The notes under the pieces are model-generated. The model was not told where the DNA came from and did no database searches. It was given only the letters and a program-made list of their open reading frames with translations. The position numbers were made by a program, and so were the translations under genes. Positions 1 to 11,159 of a stretch of DNA of 64,000 bases are shown here, in pieces. Source of the DNA: Epiperipatus broadwayi (taxonomy: Eukaryota > Onychophora > Udeonychophora > Euonychophora > Peripatidae); assembly GCA_028023455.1 (NCBI GenBank), contig JAQFVV010000316.1, positions 812,783-876,782 of the forward strand, given 5' to 3'. How positions within the stretch are numbered: the first letter of the stretch is position 1; every line of letters starts with the position of its first letter.

Positions 1-548
1 CAGTGGAATAATATTTTTTTTTTACTTGAACCATATTCTGTTAAGAATAGTTACTCTCTTTCAACAATCCTAAATGAAATAGCACCATTGTTTGGCTGAA
101 CTGTGGATATAAAGTACTAAATTTTAATCATTTATTTACTATGCACATTCACTTTGCAACAATTAAAGATGGACAGTGAATTCTATGTACGTTATTTTCA
201 CCAGATGAACGATTACTCATGTCAGCATTCTTTTATGTCATCACAGTATATTTTAAATTGTAAAATGGTGGGCAAAACCAATATTTTGTCTAATTACTTT
301 CTTCTCATTAGAATATTATGTAATATTTACTTACAAAAATAATTCATTTTCTTTTTAGAAGATTGTAAATATGTATAATTCAGGCTTTATATAACATTTC
401 TTTGTTGCCAGTAACTTTTATCATTGCCAGATTAATATATAATAACCTTTTCATTTATTCCATGATGCAATATTACTGCTACTATATTCAGATTTTTTAT
501 TACATATTATTACTGATATAAGAATTATTTCTATTACTTAAAATACAC
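1..548. other. AT-rich stretch without recognised genes
   Basis: Single-copy-looking AT-rich DNA. Short open frames here have no recognisable motif, and I see no repeat or RNA gene. Confidence 0.6.
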
Positions 549-713
549 TGTACAGTCTTACACATCCCTGCACATATAATGTAATATATAAGGGATTCAA
601 ACTCAGACTTTTACATGACCTCAACTCTCCATGATCAGATGGGTCAGCAATATGAGATGGCATGGAGAGTTGAGGGTCATGTGAAAGTCTGAGTTTGAAT
701 CCCTTATATATTA
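549..713. repeat. FB1 family short hairpin element
   Basis: An imperfect palindrome. The arm at about 581-632 is the reverse complement of 661-713 (both carry the block AACTCAGACTTTTACATGAC or its close variant), separated by about 28 bases that match the next part of the FB1 arm. The outer left end (549-580) also matches the outer end of other FB1 members near 11.06 and 19.66 kb, so this is a small member of the foldback family that recurs across the window. No coding capacity, so if mobile it is non-autonomous. Confidence 0.7.
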
Positions 714-719
714 AATGAG

Positions 720-1379
720 TAATGTGAAATGATTCAGTCAGATTTCATAAAGAATGTTATTTTAAGATCACATTTTTTCATTTTTCAGAAGTGAAAGCTC
801 AGAAGTATATTATTGATTGCATTGTATTTTGTATGTCTGATACACCTATCTCCATCATTGCATTTTTGGTAAAATGGAAACTTTGTTAGTAGAATTTTGG
901 ACTTCATAGTTTATGGATTGCAACCCCAATTATGCTCTTTCTAGTGCTTAAACTTTTTATGAACTCTCAGCAATAAGTCATGTGACTACATATTTACAGA
1001 TTTGCATGCAAATAGAAAAAAAGATTGGAATCAGATTGCTCTGTGTTAATTGGTTCAGTGAGATGACCAATGGCATGAAAGATTTAGAACAAATAGGCTT
1101 TATACCAAATTATGGAACAAAGACAGTAAGATAAAAAATGAAGAAAAGAGAATGACAGAAAAAGTGGAACAAAGACAGTAAGATAAAAAATGAAGAAGAG
1201 AATGACAGAAAAAGCACAGAGAAGAGTCAAAAGAGATTGCTTTAATCAAAAATACTATCTGGCCTTTGGTCCCCTAACAGTTTGACAAAACACTAGAATA
1301 CACTTTTTTCAGCCCCATTTTATTTATCCATAGTTGATCCATATAACTGAAGGTCAGTCCACTATTTTTTTTTTAATAT
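720..1379. other. AT-rich stretch, small direct duplication inside
   Basis: No gene recognised. Around 1104-1213 a segment of about 45 bases beginning TGGAACAAAGACAGTAAGAT is repeated in tandem with few changes. Confidence 0.55.
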
Positions 1380-1910
1380 TATGAGTGCTGGTTCAGCACA
1401 AAATGCATCTCGGAAAGTCATTTGTCTTCTTTATTTATATGAATTTAAAAAGAATAAAGAAATATGGAGGTTGTTTAATATATCTATAAAGATATTACCA
1501 CATGGCAAAGAGAAAATTGAATAACTCCATGTGTGTGTATGTTTAAAATAAAAAAAATCAGATATATTAATCTTTAAGTGAGATTTAAAGTTTATATCTG
1601 TGCTAAAGATAATCTCTAGTTTAGAAAATGTTTAGTAATAATCATTATTGTATTTATCTGAGATGGATGGTGTTAAAGTTGTGAGTACAGTGAGTTTGAC
1701 AATGGTAAATAAAAATGTAACAACTTACTATAGATAAATACTCTTCCTATAATAGAGATATATATGGGAAATAGTGGCCTGGGACAACTGATGAGTGCTG
1801 TTTCAGCAAAAATGCACCTTGTGGGTCATTTGTCTTTTATTGTATCTTTATTTATATGAATTTAAAAAGAATGGGAAAGTATGAAGGTTGTTTAATATAT
1901 CTATAAACTT
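1380..1910. repeat. direct duplication of a ~115-bp segment, FB1-related
   Basis: Positions about 1380-1495 and 1790-1905 match each other: both read ATGAGTGCTG(G)TTCAGCA, then a short GTCATTTGTCTT block, then TTTATATGAATTTAAAAAGAAT, then GGTTGTTTAATATATCTATAAA. The first block resembles the middle of the FB1 arm (GATGAGTGCTGGTTTAGCAC near 10.89 kb), so this may be an old duplicated FB1 derivative. No coding signal. Confidence 0.6.
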
Positions 1911-3011
1911 ATTAATTTTTGTGAAATGGTAATTATTTTATTTAAAAGATATAAAATATAATATTACAAAATGCATTTATCAACAGTCATATTCAGTATT
2001 TTAGTTCTTTATGATTTGAAAAAAAATAAATAAAGAAAATTAGAAATCAATAAAAATTTAATTCCCCCAGCTTCTTGTTCACAGTGCATATACAATGTGT
2101 ACATACACTATATATATAGTTTACAGAATATAAATGAACATGTATCCTTCATCTGTATCTCTGTATTAAAACAAACACAATATGGTTCACTGCCAGCCGC
2201 AAATTTGGGTAGCAGGGTCATAGCCTAGATGCAGATATTGTGAATTTTAGAAAGCCTGTTTTATTTACATTTTGTTAAATTTGTCTTTTAGAATTTACAA
2301 TTTTAGATCGGATATTTTTTATTTGAAAGAATACTTGAGCAATCAAAGTAAAAAAAACAAAACAAGGATATTTATGTAAAAACAAAAGGGTTAAAATGGT
2401 AGCTTTTTTGCTTATTTTATTTTTATCTTGTATAATATAGTTCTACGCAAAACGTTGAAATATTACAGTTTCTATTTAATAAGGCCATTTTTCATAGATA
2501 CATTATTATCAACAAGCCATATACTAATTATAATACAATATTAAAATTAAAAAGCAAAAGAAATATATATATATCAATTAAACTATTATACTGTTAAAGA
2601 GTTCTATTAAATTATATATATTTATGTTAAATTTTCTACTGAAGCCAGATGAGGAAAAAGCGGAACACTTACACTATTAGTAATAATGTGCCTTTGCATG
2701 TAATCTTGTTATGGTAGCTTTTTTAAGCATTTCAACTTTAGCACAACATTGTAAATTTGAAAAGTTCAAATATATCACTAAATACTATTTATCTATCTGT
2801 TCATCTGCCTGACTCCACTTTCCTACCCATCAACTTATCATCCTATCTATTTATTTACTTATCTACTTACTTACCTACCCTATCTATTAATCTTTTTACC
2901 TTCTCTCTACTCATTATCCAATCTGCCAACCTTCTCAAACGCTACCTATCTATCTATCTGCTTTACCTAGCAATCTGTTATCTATGTATCTGTATATTAT
3001 CCAACCATCCA
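1911..3011. other. AT-rich stretch without recognised genes
   Basis: No gene or mobile element recognised. Toward its end the sequence grades into imperfect TCTA-type repeats (from about 2790), which is the decayed shoulder of the array that follows. Confidence 0.55.
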
Positions 3012-3446
<435 letters not shown>

Positions 3447-3489
3447 TTTTTGCTTTCTCTCTATGTATATGCATATATATTTATCTTTA

Positions 3490-5210
3490 ATTAATAATGT
3501 TAACAGAATTTAACTCACAATGGCTACATGATTTCATAACATAAATGTTATGATTAATATCTCAAACCAGTCCTAAGAAAAGTATTTTATAATAATTAGC
3601 ATTCCAAATTTGATTTTTTTTAATAAGCATTATTTACAATAAGCATTATAATATTGTATAAAAAAAATTAAAAAAAATATAATGTAAAAATGCAATTACT
3701 TTTACTTAGAATAGTTTCTAACTAGAATCAGTTCATTGCTTTTTTGCGATCTTACTGTATTGTAATGAAATAAATTTGCTTTTATTATTGTAAGCATTAT
3801 TTGCAATAAGTGTTATAATATTTATATAAATCAGTAGAAAAACAAAGAAACCATAAATTGCAAAATATGGAGAAAATTTATTTATGTTTAGACTACAGAT
3901 ACTGCTAAATTCTAAAAAAGTGGCATAAAACTTATATTATGTGAATAAAATTTCAAATGAATTTGATTTTTGCAAATATACAGACACCCTTAGATACTGA
4001 GACAATCATATAAAAAAATTTATCATATTAAGGCAAATGAAAATTTCTTGTGGTATCACATACTGGTTGTAGCCCTTGAGGGTTAAATAAGAAGTTATAT
4101 TGCTATGTTCATATACAACAGACTTTTAACATGGCAATTCTATACAGGTGAGAGAGCCTGAAATATGTATCCAGTAGATAATGGCATGGTTTTTTTATTA
4201 TATCACAGTAGATAAAATTATAAATAAAATGTAAATGATGTTATATGTATTTACTGGATTATTTTTTGTTTAATTACATTCTTTTATAGTGCTTTGATTG
4301 TGCAAGAATTTTTATAAAAAAAAGTAGTTATACAGCTTTGTTTATGTTTATGTGAGCTTTGATGAAATAGGTTTTATTGAAATAAGCCACTAAATTAAAT
4401 ATTTAAGCTTTAAATGAGAGCTGATTGTAATATGTTGTCAGATTAGCCTATTCTTATTGCACTTGAGTAAACATATTTGAGTCTGAATATAAAAAAAAAA
4501 TATCGTAGAAAGAATTAAAACAATTCCATATATATATGTATGTGTGTTTAGGTATGTCACTGCAACATGACGATTTCTCCATGTCTTCTTAAAAATATTA
4601 ATGAAAAAAAAGATACATTTTCCAGGTTTGGTAAATGTTGAATAGTGAGGGATTTAGGTTTTTTTCTCTTATTTTATCTTCTACCTAAGAATTCCTAAAT
4701 ATTCATTTACTGACCAACTGTAGCTGTATAATATGGACTACAGTTTGATTACCTGAAAGAAAAATCCTAAATTTTCTTACAATTTGAAAACTTTTGAAGT
4801 CTTACCTGGATACCATTTTATTTTTAGATTAGGAATATGGCAGGAAAATGTAGTTTTTTCTCTATATACATTAATTTATTTAAATATGCACGTTGTCAAA
4901 TAATATAGCAGTCATATATTTGAAGCAGATCTTTTTACACATTTTTTTCTATGGTTTTTTATTTTTCAGAAGCTGAAAAATGTGAGGTTTATTTTTTTTA
5001 CACAAAAACTGCAATTTTTGTAATTATTGAGATTGCTTTTTTTTTTTTTTTTTTGGCTTAAACTACAAAAGTTAATATCCTTCTGAAGTTTTCTGTCCAT
5101 ATAAAACAGTCCAGTGATTCAAATTACTATTAGATAGCTTCAATGAATGTTAAAAATATTTGAAAGTCAAAAAATTCGTGTTTTGAAAATACTATACGTA
5201 TTCTCTCTCT
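3490..5210. other. AT-rich stretch without recognised genes
   Basis: Only A/T homopolymers and short AT runs stand out. An interrupted direct repeat (AATAAGCATTATTTACAATAAGC type, about 3622-3650 and again near 3790-3815) is the only structure noticed. Confidence 0.55.
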
Positions 5211-5213
5211 TTG

Positions 5214-5266
5214 TTTTTTCATGTGTCAAAGCATCGGCCTGGAAGTGAACCCGCAAACCCGGAACT
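5214..5266 (-). mobile_element. tRNA-derived SINE, 5'-truncated fragment (SINE-A)
   Basis: Read on the minus strand, this is the 3' half of the SINE seen complete at 37.4 and 48.6 kb: the B-box-like region (GCGGGTTCACTTCC), the GGCCGATGC acceptor-side segment, then GACACATGAAAA. The tRNA 5' half is missing, as expected for incomplete reverse transcription. Open frames crossing it on both strands are incidental. Confidence 0.8.
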
Positions 5267-5269
5267 ACA

Positions 5270-6050
5270 ATATTCTCTTCGTTTTATAAAAATCAAGTAT
5301 CTGTTAGCAATCAAACAATTGAGTCCAAAATTTAGAGCGTTAGATGAGTTTTTTAAGAGTAATATTTTAATAAAACCGTTATTAGTAAAGGAAAAAATTT
5401 TTTTTATCAATTTAAAAATCAATAAAAATTTTAAAAAAATTTAAATTAATAAACAATATCACATCTTTTTACTTCTGTTTTAAGTTGCTCATTAATATAT
5501 TAATAAAAAATTTATAAATATTAATAAGTTGGCTAGACATCAATAATAATAAAAGTTAACTTTATCTAAGTTTAATGTTTTTTTTTTTTTTTTTAAAAAA
5601 GAGATAAAATCAAAAATTACAGTGAAATATATGTATGTAGATTTTATCACGAACTCTAACAGACATAAATAACTTTAACACATCAAGTCAAATAATTATA
5701 TTATTCCAATCACAATATATAAATAATAAACTTTCTATTTCTCTTATTTGAAACAGAATCTCTATTTTGTATATAATATAAAGAGCTACTTATTTAAAAT
5801 TACAGATATAATATATTTATATAGTATATTGTTGAAGTAATTTAGAAAAAAATGTTTTCAACTGAGAAAAGTAAAAAGCAACATGTAAAATATCAAGTAA
5901 ACACAAAATGGGCAAACATATTTTATATATTATGTATTTGTGGTTCACAGATTGATTTGTATATAGTCATCACAAAACTAATTTTTAAAGTAGCTTTTTT
6001 ACTCTCTCTTTTTTTTCACTTGGAATGGCCATATTAATTTATGATCAGTT
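5270..6050. other. AT-rich stretch without recognised genes
   Basis: No recognised gene. The 61-codon frame at 5852-6037 shows no family resemblance. Confidence 0.55.
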
Positions 6051-6052
6051 GT

Positions 6053-6105
6053 TCATTATTATTATTATCATCATTACTATTACTATTATGCTGCTACTGC
6101 TGCTG

Positions 6106-6201
<96 letters not shown>

Positions 6202-6230
6202 CTCCTCCTCCTCCTCCTCCTCCTCCTCTT
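6053..6230. repeat. compound trinucleotide microsatellite (ATT, CTG, CTA, CTC)
   Basis: An ATT/ATC-type start passes into CTG/CTA, then about 100 bases of pure CTA (about 6105-6200), then CTC (about 6200-6228). The poly-Leu, poly-Tyr and poly-Ser frames over it are repeat artefacts. Confidence 0.97.
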
Positions 6231-6234
6231 ATAT

Positions 6235-7080
6235 GACAAAGTTTTTATACATGTAAGTTTATAAATATTTTTTTTTACATATTACACAAGCCCGGCTAAG
6301 TTTGTGATTTGGAAACTTCATGCAACCTGTTATGATTTTCTGTTTAATATTTGATGTTAAGAAATAATTTAAATGCTTTCTAAGACTCCACCTATAACAA
6401 ATATAATGTATGTTTAAACATTGGAATGATAAACTTTCAAAACACTATTTTACAACACTACACTGGACTTTTTTCAGATTGTTTAGGAATGGCAAACTTT
6501 TCTTTCTTAGTTCTTATAAAGATGAAAAATCAGACAATTAATATTATTCAGGCTAAACTCAAACTCAACTATAGTTCAAGTGCTGTATTTATTATTGATT
6601 ACAAATATCTGTAAATTTGAATATTTATATTTTCACTATACATTCAGTGCTTTTCTTGATGTCTATTCATTTTTGTGTTAAAAAGTTTAAACTGTGTTTA
6701 TTTGTGTAGATATTGATAACTCAATTTATTAAAATGAAATTTAAAAAAAAGTTATATGTTTTATAGATCCATAAAAGGAGAAAATATTAGTTAAAAGGAA
6801 GATAATGAGTATTTTTTTATTATTTTTAAATCTTGTGGCATAATGTGTCATGATCCATTTTCTACTTGATTTATGTTTTTATGCATAACATAAGACTTAT
6901 TTTATTAACTTCTACTTAGCTGCACTAAAATAATGGTCTTAAGAGAAAAACGTTTTCGGACTAAAGCTCAAACTGTCATTTTCTAAACTTAAATGTAGAT
7001 TTTAAGAACTAATAATCAATAAAGCAAGTCATATATAATGTAACATTGCTTTTATAAGCTTGTATCTAGTGTCTGAATAT
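6235..7080. other. AT-rich stretch without recognised genes
   Basis: Nothing recognised apart from short A and T runs. Confidence 0.55.
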
Positions 7081-7082
7081 TC

Positions 7083-7205
7083 TAGCTCCTCACTGAGGTG
7101 AGCCATAAGCTTGAAAACAATTGGTTTGGGGATAAGAGTATTCCGGATAGAGGTTTTAAATATTTTCTCTTATGGCACCTATCAATTAAAGCTTGTTTGA
7201 GCTAT
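7083..7205 (+). repeat. decayed hammerhead-like element (relative of 15.6 kb copy)
   Basis: The block CTCCTCACTGAGGTGAGC, then CATAA, GCT, TGAAAAC, then TTGGTTTGGGGATA parallels the copy at 15605-15750. In hammerhead terms the outer helix CCTCA/TGGGG can form with one G-U pair, an AGC/GCT hairpin stands for stem II, and GAAAAC stands for the GAAA block. The CUGANGA core is disrupted (CTGAGGTGA) and the GAAA block has an extra A, so it should be inactive. The similarity continues past the motif (GGATAGAGGTTTT against GATAGGGATTTT). I read this as a relic of a ribozyme-bearing repeat. Confidence 0.4.
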
Positions 7206-7214
7206 TTGTATGCT

Positions 7215-8400
7215 CTCTGCATTACATTTTAAGAACTAATCATTCAATATTTTAATTCACTTTTTTTCATTTTATTACACATTTTTTTAAGAAATTGCCC
7301 ATTGATAATAATCACCTTTCAGCAAAGACATAAATGACTATTAGTCATTTGTGTATTTATTAACAGGTGATTGTTATAAATAATTCCATGCTAAAGAAGT
7401 CACACTAATATATAAAGTGTGTAATATGCACACATTTATTCTATAATTGTAATATTTACATAGTCACTGGAGACATAACACAGCTGAAGAGATCTCATTT
7501 GTCACGTTTCCTACCCACAATCTACATCTAAATTATGACTGAATACATCTGGGAGTTTGAAATATGAGTAATCTGATCATTATAAACTAATTTTATTGTA
7601 TTTGTAAAATTTTTTATATTTTCATAATTATTTACATATGGCTCAAGTAGGTAATAAAGGTATGGTTCATAGCTGGGAATAATTGAAAAAGAGCTTAGTT
7701 AGATCAAGTGAATGGAATTATTAAATTCTACCTCAGCTTTGGTGCTTGAATGTCAGATTAACTGATTTAATGATTGTTGTTAAACCTAGAAGCATAATTG
7801 ATATTACTTTATAATTAAAAAAATACTTTATTTTTAAACACCCTATGTGTTTGTTTGATATATGTGATAGTATATAGTGCTGAATTATTGAATTAAAAAT
7901 CTCAATGTCTTATTATTTAAACAAACTAATTTTAACAATTTTTTGCAGTATTTAAAATTTTCTATTATCAACTAAATAATGTTAGTATCATGTGACTTGT
8001 CAACATCATGAGATGTTGTATCAATATCACATGATGTTTCCGTGTTAAAGATTTAAAAAATAGATTCCTTCACATTTGTAAAGATGTTTACATAATATAA
8101 AATAATTATTTTTAAAACAAATTAGTAACAACAAAAAAAAAAGATAATGTTGTATATAAACATGTAACAAAAATTAAATATCAAAATACAGAAGAAGTAT
8201 AGATGACAACATTAGCAACAACAAGTAATAATAGTAAATCTTTTTTAAAAGAATCATTATTTTTTTTTGTACTTTTTATAATGCTTTTATTCATTTATCA
8301 TACAATTTTGATTAATAAGTAGACTTCTTTAAAATTGTTACTTAAAATCTCCAAAAAGAATTATTGAAATTGTCAGCTAATTAAGGGGAAAAAATTATAT
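7215..8400. other. AT-rich stretch without recognised genes
   Basis: No gene recognised. Around 7985-8036 there are several TCATGTGA / ATCATGAGATG motifs, a small imperfect palindrome cluster of unknown meaning. Confidence 0.5.
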
Positions 8401-8740
8401 TAGGTCAACATGGGTGTGACAAGAATCTCAGCCTCAAGGTGGCCTTTAAGCATTCCATCATCAGATTTTCAACTGGATGAATGGTTGAAGAGTTGGAGTG
8501 TGGAATGGATTAAAGCCTGTCCATTAAAGTATGAAGATATATCTGAGCACTTATTGCATATATGTGTGGAGATGATAATCTGGACCAACTGATGATTGCT
8601 GGTTTAGCATAAAATACATATATTGGTGATTATTTATCTTTTCGACATATATGTGTTCAAGTGTATCAGTGTTATGAGATAGAGTGGAGAGTGGTGGCTC
8701 ATGTGAAAGTCTGTGCTTATATACCCTATATATTATAAAT
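8401..8740 (+). repeat. FB1 solo arm
   Basis: Matches the right arm of the complete FB1 foldback at 45.8-47.0 kb almost end to end. It begins with TAGGTCAACATG, exactly at the arm/loop boundary of the complete element, and ends at the CCCTATATATTA outer terminus. The 60-codon open frame at 8410-8592 lies wholly inside it and has no support as a gene. The abrupt start at the loop boundary suggests loss of one arm by recombination or deletion. Confidence 0.8.
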
Positions 8741-8744
8741 AAGA

Positions 8745-10008
8745 GTTAAAATAATAGTTCTGAAGAAGATTGCTAGATAGGGAAATTCTCAGATAATTGA
8801 ATAAAAGTATTATAAAAAATTGATAAGGAAAGATTATTTTTGTTAGAGATTTATTAAATATAAGCCATACAAAAAAAAAAAGGAATGAAAAGATGTTAAA
8901 GACTTTTGAGCAATAGTAATAGTAATTAATTATACTTAAATTAATATAATGAAAAGAAAAAAAACTAATCAATTAAAAACCTACCTACAAAAAGCATTTG
9001 GGTTAAAAAGAGATATACAATATTGATCAGATTATATTCGGTTTCTTAGATGCTTAAAATGTTTTCCAGCCATCAATGACCAATGTATATTTTATTCACA
9101 TACTTTAATGAGACAAAAATAATTTGAAACATATTTCAAAGATTTATTTTTGAAATTTTTTTTTTTTTAAAATAAACGATCTTTGAAATGAAGATATTTT
9201 GTTTAAAAAGAATAATTCCACACTATTATTTCCATTTTCTTTTCATTAATATTTTTCATTCAACATTTCATTTTTACCAAAACCTCATTTTATTTGCATG
9301 AATGATCAATAATTACCATTAATAATCATCTTGATTATTGGTATGAAAGCCTCACGATGTTGCATATTAAAGTTCAGAATTTGCATTCAGAATTCCTATG
9401 GACCTTTGCAATCTCTTTACATGGTTAAAGATTTCCAAAGTTAGTGAAGTTTCTTTTTAAACAGACAGCTTAATCCTTTTCCAAAATATGCCATCTAATA
9501 TTTGTTGATAAATCTAGTTAGATATTTTTATTTGCCAGATAGAAAAAGATCTCAGGTAATGTAGATCACCCAGATGAGTGCTTTACATTGACTAAAAACA
9601 ATCAAATAGTTTCTCATGATGTCATGCGACATTTGAATTCTGTAAGTGATGGATTGATCAAATATGTCATTCCAGCACTATGCTAAAATATATAAGAAAA
9701 AGATTAATTGCTTAGGAAGTCATATGACAATTAAGCAGCAGAAGTAACAGGTTGATCTTTGAACCAGGATCCTTTAATTCTATGGACAATGACTTCATTA
9801 TTGCAACAAAATGAAAACAAAAGAAAACATGGCAGCATAATTTTATTTGCCTGATTCCTGGACTATCTTTTAAGTGCATTAGCATTTTTTTAAAAATACC
9901 CCTTTGATAGAGAACCATATATCTTACATATTTATTTGAGTAAAAGTTTAAAGATAAACAAACTATGAAATTTTTTGTGTTTGTCTGAAAATTTAAGAAG
10001 CTGGCAAT
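8745..10008. other. AT-rich stretch with one dispersed-repeat copy
   Basis: No gene recognised. About 9714-9771 (GAAGTCATATGAC ... CAGAAGTAACAGGTTGATC ... GAACCAGGATCC) resembles segments at 21346-21408 and, inverted, 38207-38265, so it belongs to a low-copy dispersed family of unknown type. Confidence 0.5.
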
Positions 10009-10009
10009 T

Positions 10010-10300
10010 TACTTGTAATTACATGTTGGACTATTTCCATTATCTAGTTTTAATTGGTGTATGACTTTTTGAAAAATTCAGATTTTATAAATACATTCAA
10101 TTGAGAATAATAACATGCAGATTAATGCATAAAACAATATTTTGAGTGGTAATATTCTTTTTATTCACATGTTTCTTGCAAGATTAGTGACAGTACTAGT
10201 ATGGGAATCAAACCAGGGAGGAACCTTTAGATTTACGATTACAGATTTTAAAGTGATACTCTAACTACTCAGTTTATTCCATCAAGGCAGCAATCAATTA
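10010..10300 (-). mobile_element. tRNA-derived SINE of a second family (SINE-B)
   Basis: On the minus strand the head reads like a tRNA: an A-box-like segment (CTGAGTAGTTAGAG) followed about 50 bases later by a B-box-like GGTTTGATTCC. It is followed by a body (ending near GGAAATAGTCCAACATGTAATTAC) that is shared along its length with the copy at 26385-26665. A common head plus common non-tRNA body in two places is the SINE pattern. Target duplications were not found, so the exact ends are uncertain. Confidence 0.65.
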
Positions 10301-10782
10301 AAATTTTATACAATTATCTATATTGGTCATCTTGATTTCTTCACTTTCTTTTAAATTCAAGATTAATAATTAGTTTCTAAACATTGTGAATTATTATATC
10401 ATGTCGATGCATAGAATTATTTGATATAATCATGTGAGCAATTTCTTTAAATTTTCTTTTTTTTCCCTACTCCTTTTGATTCAATACTTTTGTTTTACTA
10501 GCCAAATATATGTTCATTAGTACACACATGGTCTACAACTATAGATACACCTGCCTTTTTCTCGCTAATTATCACTCTGTGCTCTTTTAATAAATTCTCT
10601 TTTTATATTAAGACCACTTCCTTTATTGCATATTTTAAAGCAATTTCATTTTTTTACTTTCTATTTGTTTCAGCTGAGTCTACAGTCTTCATTAGAGATC
10701 TGTTTAATCTTTTAGGTAGATGGTCTTCTATTTATATGCTCACCCTTCATCAGAGATACCTTTAAGTTTTTATATAGATGGT
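10300..10782. other. AT-rich stretch without recognised genes
   Basis: Nothing beyond AT-rich unique-looking sequence. Confidence 0.5.
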
Positions 10783-11085
10783 AATTAGAATCTAGCATTC
10801 CATCATCAAATTTTCAATGAAGATTGGCTATCTTAATATAAGCTGAGCATTGATTATATATATGTGTGGAGATGATAATCTGGACCAACTGATGAGTGCT
10901 GGTTTAGCACGAAATACATATATTGGTGATTATTTATATTTTCGACATGTGTGTGATCAAGTGTGTCAGCAGTATGAGATAGCATGGATAGTTGAGGCTC
11001 GTGTGAAAGTCTGAGTTCAAACTCCCTATATATCACATATTGGAGTGCAGGTATAAAAAAGCCTGTACTGTAAACAAATAAAAAT
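10783..11085 (+). repeat. FB1 solo arm (divergent subfamily)
   Basis: Carries the FB1 arm in order: CATTCCATCATCAAATTTTC, GAAGATTGGCTATCTTAATAT, GATAATCTGGACCAACTGAT, GTGTGTCAGCAGTATGAGAT, GTGTGAAAGTCTGAGTTCAA, and the outer end CTCCCTATATATCAC followed by GCCTGTACTGT. It is closer in its outer half to the copies at 0.6 and 19.7 kb than to the 45.8-kb copy, so at least two subfamilies exist. The minus-strand frame at 10854-11036 is incidental. Confidence 0.78.
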
Positions 11086-11112
11086 AATATATTATAAAGA
11101 ATTAAACTGATC

Positions 11113-11157
11113 TCTGATGAAAACTGCAGGTTAAGTTGAAACAGTTTAGGAAGTATA
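11113..11157 (+). other. hammerhead-like motif, weak
   Basis: CTGATGA is followed by AACT/AGTT able to pair as a 4-bp hairpin and then GAAAC. The stretch after GAAAC does not give a good stem III or a clear stem I with the sequence before CTGATGA, so this is either a decayed ribozyme or chance. Confidence 0.25.
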
Positions 11158-11159
11158 AA

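Noticed and set aside
6025-6264. Poly-Leu, poly-Tyr and poly-Ser frames on both strands
   Set aside because: They are translations of the CTA/CTC microsatellite.
8410-8592. 60-codon frame beginning MGVTRISASRW as a small gene
   Set aside because: It lies entirely within an FB1 arm that recurs at 45.8-47.0 kb, where the frame is not kept open.
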